From JANOAR01 sp031411235 (lineage in GTDB: Bacteria > Verrucomicrobiota > Verrucomicrobiia > Verrucomicrobiales > Verrucomicrobiaceae): a DNA stretch of 30,246 nt. Both the position numbers and the translations under genes were made by a program. The stretch is from contig JANOAR010000275.1 in assembly GCA_031411235.1 (NCBI GenBank), positions 1 through 30,246 of the forward strand. Reading direction: 5' to 3'. The notes beneath the pieces are model-generated. The model was not told the origin of the DNA. It saw only the letters and a program-made list of their open reading frames with translations, and searched no databases. Positions 26,083-30,246 of the stretch are shown here, one piece after another; position 1 is the stretch's first letter; the number at the start of each line of letters is the position of its first letter.

Positions 26083-27885
26083 TCATGGCGTGAGGGTGAG
26101 GCTGCCGATCTCGGCGGCGCGGCGAAGCTCGAAGGTGCCAGTGACGTGGAGGTCGTCCTTGTGCATGCCCTTCACGATCTCGGCGTAGGTGCCGCCGATG
26201 ACGCTGCTGCCCCAGCCGGTGGTGACGCTGCTGCCTGCGGGCGGGCTAGCGGTGAAGGTGAAGGTGACCTGGCGCTCAATGGTGTAGCTCTCGATCTTTG
26301 CCTCGGTGATGCTGTTGCCCTGGGCGTCCTTGTTGTCGTGATCAGGGTGATACTGATGCACGAAGGGATTGGTGGGGTCATTGAACGGCACGACGATGGT
26401 GCGGGTAAAGCTGCCATCGCTGACGTTGCCACTGCCCACGGGCTCCTGGTCATCGAGCACGCGGTCGAGCGGCATATGGACGGCGACGATGCGGCTGGCG
26501 GTGGCTTTGGCATCGGTCTTGAGCCCGCTTTCTTTGGTGCATAAACCGATGTCATTGGGTAGCGCGGCCAGTTGGCCGAGGAAGACCTGGGACAGCAGCC
26601 GGGTGGTGCCATTATCGGCGACATGCAGGATGTAGCGCAGCGGGTAGGAGCGCCCGGTGGCGGTGAGGGCGTTGGCTTCGGGCTTGCTCTCGACTTTCTT
26701 CACCTGTGCATCGCCAATCCACAGCCCGGCGAGCGAGGTCTTGCGGGCGCGGACGGGGAGGTTGATTTCGAACAGGTTGGCGTTGTCGGTGAAGCGCAGC
26801 AGCGAGGCGTAGAAGGCATCGTTGGCTCCGGTCATGGAACTGCGCTTGATGCCAAAGCTCAGCTCCTTGCTGGCATTGGGCGCGAGCACTTCGGTGTAGG
26901 AGGCGCTGATGGGCGTCTCGATCCAAGTGGCGGTGGCGGCATCGAAGGTGCGGCGAGTCACCGGCACCTGACCGCTGATGCTCTCCAGGCCCAGCGGAGC
27001 GGAAGCCGATGCGACGGGAGCGATGGTAAGCGTCATCGTCGAGGTGGTGCGATTGAGCACCCGCGCGGTGACGATGCTGCCGGTGCGGCCAAAATCCATG
27101 CCCGCCGCCTGCGAGAGGGTGACTTGCAGCGGGGCGTAGAAGGTGCCGACGACCTCGGTGTCAAACCAGTAGGCCTGGTTGCGGTCCAGGCGCTCCAGGC
27201 TGGGCGAGAACACCTGCACGGGGTTGGTGGATCCGAGGTCGCCGCCGTTGTATTTGAAGATCTTGGCGTTGGTGGCGATGGCCGCCGGAAAGGTGGTGAA
27301 GTAGGTGCTGAACAACGGGTAACTGCTGCCGTTCAGCTTGGTGGGAAAGCCCATCAAATTGGCTCCGTTGCGCACCCAGGTGCCGGTGGGCGGCATGGGT
27401 CGCTGCACGAGGGCGACCTTGAAATTAGCTGCCGTGGTAGGACTGCATTTGACCAAATACGCCGACTGCCCCGCCATGCCAGACAAGGTATTGGCCGAGC
27501 CGCCGCGCACCCAGACGTTCCACTCAGGCGTGCCGGGAGTCGGCAGCAACGGCGTGGCGGTGAATTGCACTTGATTCGGATTGGGCACCCAGCGCCACAC
27601 TTCCTGCACGTCCGGGTAGGCGGCGAAGGTGTCCGCCATGTTGGCCTGGGTGGCATCGCCGTGCAGGTAGATGGCGTTCCATCCGGCCTTAAGGCTGTAG
27701 TTCACGCTCTGCCACTGGGCGTGGAGAGCTGTGGGAACGAGGCAGAGGGCGAGGAAAAGGAAATGACGAATGTCGAATGTCGAATGATGGAATCTGAGCG
27801 GAGGCGGACAAGGGTTTGATACCTTGTCGGGAGATTGAAGGGGAGGATAGGTTTGCATGGGCGAGAGGCTTTCAGGGTTCGTCAT
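26083..27885 (-). CDS. Secreted protein of unknown function, 600 aa
   Basis: The longest frame starts at ATG 27885; ATG 27858 is a serious alternative, because a period-7 repeat lies over the first start. A hydrophobic signal segment (FLFLALCLVPTALHA, residues about 43-57) is followed by QWQSVNYSLKAGWNAIYLHG. This opening and the closing GGTYAEIVKGMHKDDLHVTGTFELRR resemble a family I recall in large exported operons of Verrucomicrobia. It includes a GLWIGDAQV segment (about 390) and a HQYHPDHDNKD segment (about 510) rich in His and Asp that could bind metal. No catalytic motif is recognised. Its stop overlaps ATG 26086 of the S74-protein frame, and it begins 37 bp after the TSP3 gene, so tight co-translation is likely. 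The preceding n-region is partly coded by a heptamer repeat (27763-27790). Confidence 0.78.
   Translation of the reverse strand: MTNPESLSPMQTYPPLQSPDKVSNPCPPPLRFHHSTFDIRHFLFLALCLVPTALHAQWQSVNYSLKAGWNAIYLHGDATQANMADTFAAYPDVQEVWRWVPNPNQVQFTATPLLPTPGTPEWNVWVRGGSANTLSGMAGQSAYLVKCSPTTAANFKVALVQRPMPPTGTWVRNGANLMGFPTKLNGSSYPLFSTYFTTFPAAIATNAKIFKYNGGDLGSTNPVQVFSPSLERLDRNQAYWFDTEVVGTFYAPLQVTLSQAAGMDFGRTGSIVTARVLNRTTSTMTLTIAPVASASAPLGLESISGQVPVTRRTFDAATATWIETPISASYTEVLAPNASKELSFGIKRSSMTGANDAFYASLLRFTDNANLFEINLPVRARKTSLAGLWIGDAQVKKVESKPEANALTATGRSYPLRYILHVADNGTTRLLSQVFLGQLAALPNDIGLCTKESGLKTDAKATASRIVAVHMPLDRVLDDQEPVGSGNVSDGSFTRTIVVPFNDPTNPFVHQYHPDHDNKDAQGNSITEAKIESYTIERQVTFTFTASPPAGSSVTTGWGSSVIGGTYAEIVKGMHKDDLHVTGTFELRRAAEIGSLTLTP
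27763..27790. repeat. Period-7 repeat inside the signal-peptide coding region
   Basis: Four adjoining heptamers on the + strand: ATGACGA, ATGTCGA, ATGTCGA, ATGATGG. Read leftward they code HSTFDIRH just before the hydrophobic core of the 600-aa protein signal. Two units are identical, making this the clearest of the period-7 tracts. Confidence 0.55.
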
Positions 27886-27916
27886 TCGGATTTCGGGAAT
27901 TAGGGAATTTGGATTT
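27882..27916. repeat. Period-7 repeat in the 37-bp spacer between two genes
   Basis: Five heptamers: TCATTCG, GATTTCG, GGAATTA, GGGAATT, TGGATTT. The tract covers nearly all of the spacer between the TSP3 gene and the 600-aa gene and includes the first candidate start codon of the latter. Confidence 0.5.
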
Positions 27917-27922
27917 CTGCCC

Positions 27923-28765
27923 CTACCTCACCGTGAGCCGGTAGAACTCCTTGGTGCCGCCCGCTGTAGGCGTTGTGAAGGCTGAGAGAATACCGACATC
28001 GACGGCGCGATAGATGCTCGCCCCGACGGCAGGCTCGCCGATGGCGAAGGGCACCGCCGACCAGGTCTTCACGTCGGTGCTGCGCTCGATGGTGTAGGTC
28101 TTGCCGGTGATGGCATAGAATTCGAGACGCACGCCGGTCGCGTTCTTTTCCTTGATGGTGAGGCCAAATCTCTCGGTGGCATCGCCTGCAAACGTACCGG
28201 CCACGTACTCCTGCCAGTTGGTCAAGCCGTCGTGGTCGAAGTCGCCATTCTTGTCGATGAGGTTGATCGGCCAGTTGCCGTTTTCATCGGGAGAGTAGCC
28301 CGCTTGGTAGAGCTGCCACTGCTCCCAAATGTCCGGTAGGCCATCGTGATCGAGGTCTTCGCCGAGGTTCAAATCCAGCCGCACGCGCTCGCCGCCTTTG
28401 CCAGCGGTGAGGTTGCCGCTGACCTCGATGGGATAAAACAGCGCGCCATTCATCTCGACCACTAGGCTGTACAAGCCCTGCGCCGCGACGGCCTTCTCGG
28501 TGTAGAAAGTGGTGCCGCTGCGGTTCTGGTCGATGCGGATGCTCAGCTCGTAGTTTTGATCGAGCTGGAGGCCGGTGGTGATCGGGGTGCGCTCAATTTC
28601 GACGCCGCCCTTGAGAAGCACCAGCGTGGCACCCTCCACATCCAGCGTCTGGCCCACCTGATCCCGCACGGTGCCGTAGAGCGTGTAGTATGGCGCAGGC
28701 GGAAAGGCCTGAAGCCATGAAACGGCGAGGAGGAAAACCAAGGAAGTCAGGCTGAGTGTTTTCAT
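27923..28765 (-). CDS. Secreted protein with thrombospondin type 3 calcium-binding repeats, 280 aa
   Basis: ATG 28765 gives signal peptide MKTLSLTSLVFLLAVSWLQA. Residues 21-130 form a beta domain resembling a carboxypeptidase-regulatory-like fold (YGTVRDQVGQTLDVEGATLVL), followed by two TSP3-type loops, DLDHDGLPDIWEQW (about 138-150) and GDFDHDGLTNWQEY (about 174-187), with the regular Asp pattern that binds calcium. The last 80 residues are a small beta domain (FYAITGKTYTIERSTDVKTW, then FYRLTVR at the end), typical of exported proteins from this phylum. It follows the regulator gene by 50 bp and is the first structural gene of the operon. Binding partner unknown. Its leader on the coding strand is CCTCC-rich and has no Shine-Dalgarno sequence. 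Confidence 0.83.
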   Translation of the reverse strand: MKTLSLTSLVFLLAVSWLQAFPPAPYYTLYGTVRDQVGQTLDVEGATLVLLKGGVEIERTPITTGLQLDQNYELSIRIDQNRSGTTFYTEKAVAAQGLYSLVVEMNGALFYPIEVSGNLTAGKGGERVRLDLNLGEDLDHDGLPDIWEQWQLYQAGYSPDENGNWPINLIDKNGDFDHDGLTNWQEYVAGTFAGDATERFGLTIKEKNATGVRLEFYAITGKTYTIERSTDVKTWSAVPFAIGEPAVGASIYRAVDVGILSAFTTPTAGGTKEFYRLTVR

Positions 28766-28770
28766 AAACG

Positions 28771-28792
28771 GGCGGGGAGGCGGAGGAGGGGG
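28771..28792 (+). promoter_or_regulatory. G-rich tract just upstream of the TSP3 gene start
   Basis: The + strand carries six closely spaced G runs of 2 to 5 bases, beginning GGCGGGGAGGCGG. This could form a two-tier G-quadruplex on the template strand. On the coding strand the same tract is CCTCC-rich and sits where a ribosome-binding site would be expected. A function is unproven. Confidence 0.25.
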
Positions 28793-28815
28793 AAGTGTTG
28801 CAGACCGGGGAGGTG

Positions 28816-29301
28816 TTATGCCCGCAGCCGTCTGGAAGGCTTAGGTTGCGGTATAGCCTGTTTCAGCGAGGCGCGGATCGCATCCGCCTCGGCGATGTGG
28901 GCGCGGTAAGCGCAAGCGGCGGCAGCCATGCGGCTATGCACGCTGAGGCGCTGGAAGATCTCCTTGAGGTGGGCCTTCACCGTGAAGAAGCTGCACGCCA
29001 GGATAATGCTGATTTCGCTGTTGGTTTTGCCCTCAGCCACCCAGTGCAGCACCTCGGCCTGCCTCGGCGTGAGGCCCAACCGCTGCTCCAGAAGGGCGGC
29101 GGCGGCTTTAACGGGGGAGGAGGAAGATTCTAGAGCGGAAAGCACTGCCGCCTTATGCCGACGGATGGGAATCTCGCTATTGCCCGTACGGGCTATGGCG
29201 TCAGGCGGGCTAGCGAAGGGCTCCGCGCTGGCCACGCTGCACAGCAACGACGCGAGATACGGCGAGGTATGCGGGGCTAAGGGCGAGGGCATAAGGCGCA
29301 T
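28816..29301 (-). CDS. LuxR/GerE-type DNA-binding regulator, 161 aa, no receiver domain
   Basis: Residues 76-132 form a GerE-type helix-turn-helix: LTPRQAEVLHWVAEGKTNSE, then ISIILACSFFTVKAHLKEIF, then QRLSVHSRMAAAA. The usual LTPRE..VL..A.G.sN.EIA pattern and the TVK.HL recognition helix are present. The 75 residues before it are short, alanine/serine-rich and match no receiver or autoinducer-binding domain, so the signal, if any, is unknown. Its gene ends 50 bp before the TSP3 gene and reads the same way, so it probably controls, and is co-transcribed with, the exported-protein operon. A 12-bp perfect palindrome 56 bp upstream of its start could be an autoregulatory site. ATG 29292 is an alternative start. 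Confidence 0.83.
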   Translation of the reverse strand: MRLMPSPLAPHTSPYLASLLCSVASAEPFASPPDAIARTGNSEIPIRRHKAAVLSALESSSSPVKAAAALLEQRLGLTPRQAEVLHWVAEGKTNSEISIILACSFFTVKAHLKEIFQRLSVHSRMAAAACAYRAHIAEADAIRASLKQAIPQPKPSRRLRA

Positions 29302-29597
29302 GGGGGTGAAGGTGAAACTGCTGAGGCCAAGCCTCCCGTGCAGTTCTACCGCCCGAACTCAGCTGAGTGAATGCGAAGGTAGAAAATGAAGCGGAAGAGA
29401 TGGCGTCACCATCCACTATCCCATTTCTAAGCAGCCGTTACGCCGACCCAGAAACTATTTTCAGTATTACAAAACCTTCAGGCACCTCGTCCTTCGTGGT
29501 TTCGTGCGAACCGCTTTCATGCCTCCCCTAAAGGCAATGGGTTTTGCCCGTGGCGCTGGCTAAAAAGTAAAACTTCCGGCGACAAATCCAGCATCAG
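29302..29597. other. Divergent intergenic region, regulator versus sigma factor
   Basis: These 296 bp must hold the promoters for the leftward operon and the rightward sigma-factor gene. Visible are the palindrome at 29357-29368, a more AT-rich stretch at about 29450-29480, and a small GGCAA/TTGCC stem near 29534-29549. No sound -35/-10 pair stands out on either strand. Confidence 0.4.
29357..29368. promoter_or_regulatory. 12-bp perfect palindrome, candidate operator
   Basis: ACTCAGCTGAGT is its own reverse complement. It lies 56 bp upstream of the ATG of the LuxR-type gene, a suitable place for a GerE-domain dimer controlling its own operon. A perfect 12-mer palindrome is expected by chance in a region this size roughly once in fourteen cases, so the support is moderate. 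Confidence 0.35.
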
Positions 29598-30089
29598 ATG
29601 GAAACACAGAATGCTACATTAGTCATAATGTCAGCCGCAGCTTCACCTAACCTCTTCCCGTCCACTCGCTGGACTCTGTTGCAGCACGTGCGGGCGGGCT
29701 CGGCGGCGGAGGCTCGGGCGGCGCTGGAGACGCTCTGCCGCACCTACTGGTATCCGTTGTACTGCGTCGCACGGCAGAAACAGCTCGCGGAGCATGACGC
29801 GCAGGATGCGGTGCAGGGTTTTTTTGAAAGTGTGCTCAGGCGCGAGACCTTTTCCACGGTGGACGAATCTGCGGGCAAGCTGCGCCAACTCCTGCTCACG
29901 GCCTTTGATAACTACTGCACGCAGCAGTGGCAGAAGGCCCACCGCCTGAAGCGCGGCGGTGGCGCAGAGCATGTGGAATTCACTGAGCTGATCGACACCG
30001 AACAAGCCGAGCTGCGCTACCTGAGATCCAGCGCTGGGCGCAGCGTTTTTTTAAATCCTTGCGCACTTGGTCGCGCAAGACCTCGTTGA
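29598..30089 (+). pseudogene. ECF-type RNA polymerase sigma factor, truncated after region 2
   Basis: The frame starts METQNATLVIMSAAASPNLF; ATG 29628 may be the real start. FPSTRWTLLQHVRAG opens many sigma factors of Verrucomicrobia and Planctomycetes. Region 2 follows: LCRTYWYPLYCVARQ, AQDAVQGFFESVL (the region 2.2 DA.D..Q..F pattern), KLRQLLLTAFDNYCTQQWQ and HRLKRGGG. Homology stops near EQAELRYLR (about position 30025). The remaining residues to the stop at 30087-30089 are antisense to a transposase fragment. Region 4, which binds the -35 element, is missing, so the product is very unlikely to work as a sigma factor. The related genes I recall are often followed by a Ser/Thr protein kinase gene, which cannot be checked here. 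Confidence 0.75.
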
Positions 30090-30246
30090 TGCGCGGTAGG
30101 ATGCACTGGCTCGACCACTGGGCAAAGGCATCATGCACCGTGCTCTTGGGCGGGAAGGTCTTTGGCAACAGCGACCCTTGGCAGCCTGCTTTGAGGATGT
30201 AGCGAATGCCATCGAGGCAGGCCCGTGCGGACTCCGGGCCACGGTA
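30050..30246 (-). mobile_element. IS5-type transposase fragment (DUF4096-like N-terminal part)
   Basis: Read leftward from the window edge, the frame gives CLDGIRYILKAGCQGSLLPK, then TFPPKSTVHDAFAQW and ILPRINEVLRDQVRKDLKK. This is the pattern of the N-terminal domain of IS5-family transposases (.RYVLKTG..WR.LPK.FPP.STV...F..W). The start of the gene lies beyond the window. After KDLKK the match ends and the frame runs into antisense sigma-factor sequence, stopping at 29980. The catalytic DDE domain is absent, so this is a truncated copy. The run of seven A on the coding strand (TTTAAAAAAACG) at the break is notable, because some two-frame IS5 elements frameshift at such runs; however, no second frame follows here. 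Confidence 0.72.

Noticed and set aside
1..30246. tRNA or rRNA genes, origin of replication, phage module
   Set aside because: No cloverleaf, rRNA motif, DnaA-box cluster or phage structural or packaging gene was seen. The S74 domain alone is not evidence for a prophage.

Overview
The window looks like a chromosomal segment of a Verrucomicrobiota bacterium (Verrucomicrobiaceae-like; inferred from gene content, not proven). The pointers are moderately high GC, giant secreted repeat proteins with signal peptides, a solitary GerE-type regulator, an ECF sigma factor of the type common in Verrucomicrobia and Planctomycetes, palindromic repeats between genes, and short period-7 degenerate repeats near several gene starts.

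Layout. At the left edge is the first codons of a leftward gene (1-80), then a hairpin-forming MITE-like element (137-309) that stops just before a decayed C-terminal fragment of a type I restriction methylase, hsdM (334-861, rightward). Everything from 968 to 29301 is read leftward and looks like one long operon. In order of transcription it holds: a small LuxR/GerE regulator (29301-28816); a secreted protein with thrombospondin type 3 calcium-binding repeats (28765-27923); a 600-residue secreted protein of unknown function (27885-26083); a tail-fibre-like protein ending in a self-cleaving S74 chaperone and a coiled coil (26020-23924); a 2702-residue giant protein (23229-15121) with a helical, partly hydrophobic stalk followed by a beta-rich C-terminal domain; a 189-residue membrane-anchored protein (14218-13649); and a 4218-residue modular adhesin-like giant (13624-968). 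At the right edge an ECF sigma-factor gene is cut off after region 2 and joined to a piece of an IS5-type transposase.

The two long gaps in the operon (14219-15120 and 23230-23923) are filled by nested palindromic repeats. A 345-bp element occurs in both gaps at about 94% identity, and in each gap it lies inside a different outer element. In the first gap a further 160-bp element with inverted ends has inserted at its edge, and the second gap preserves the empty site. The element at 137-309 has the same ends.

How the genes may work together (inference): the regulator would control co-expression of a set of exported proteins that together form or decorate a surface or extracellular structure. 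The S74 protein suggests a trimeric fibre that is assembled and cut, the two giants suggest adhesion or binding, and the TSP3 protein suggests calcium-dependent folding. Remote resemblance of the 2702-residue protein to the TcA subunit of Tc toxins is a hypothesis only. No tRNA, rRNA, CRISPR array or replication origin was seen.
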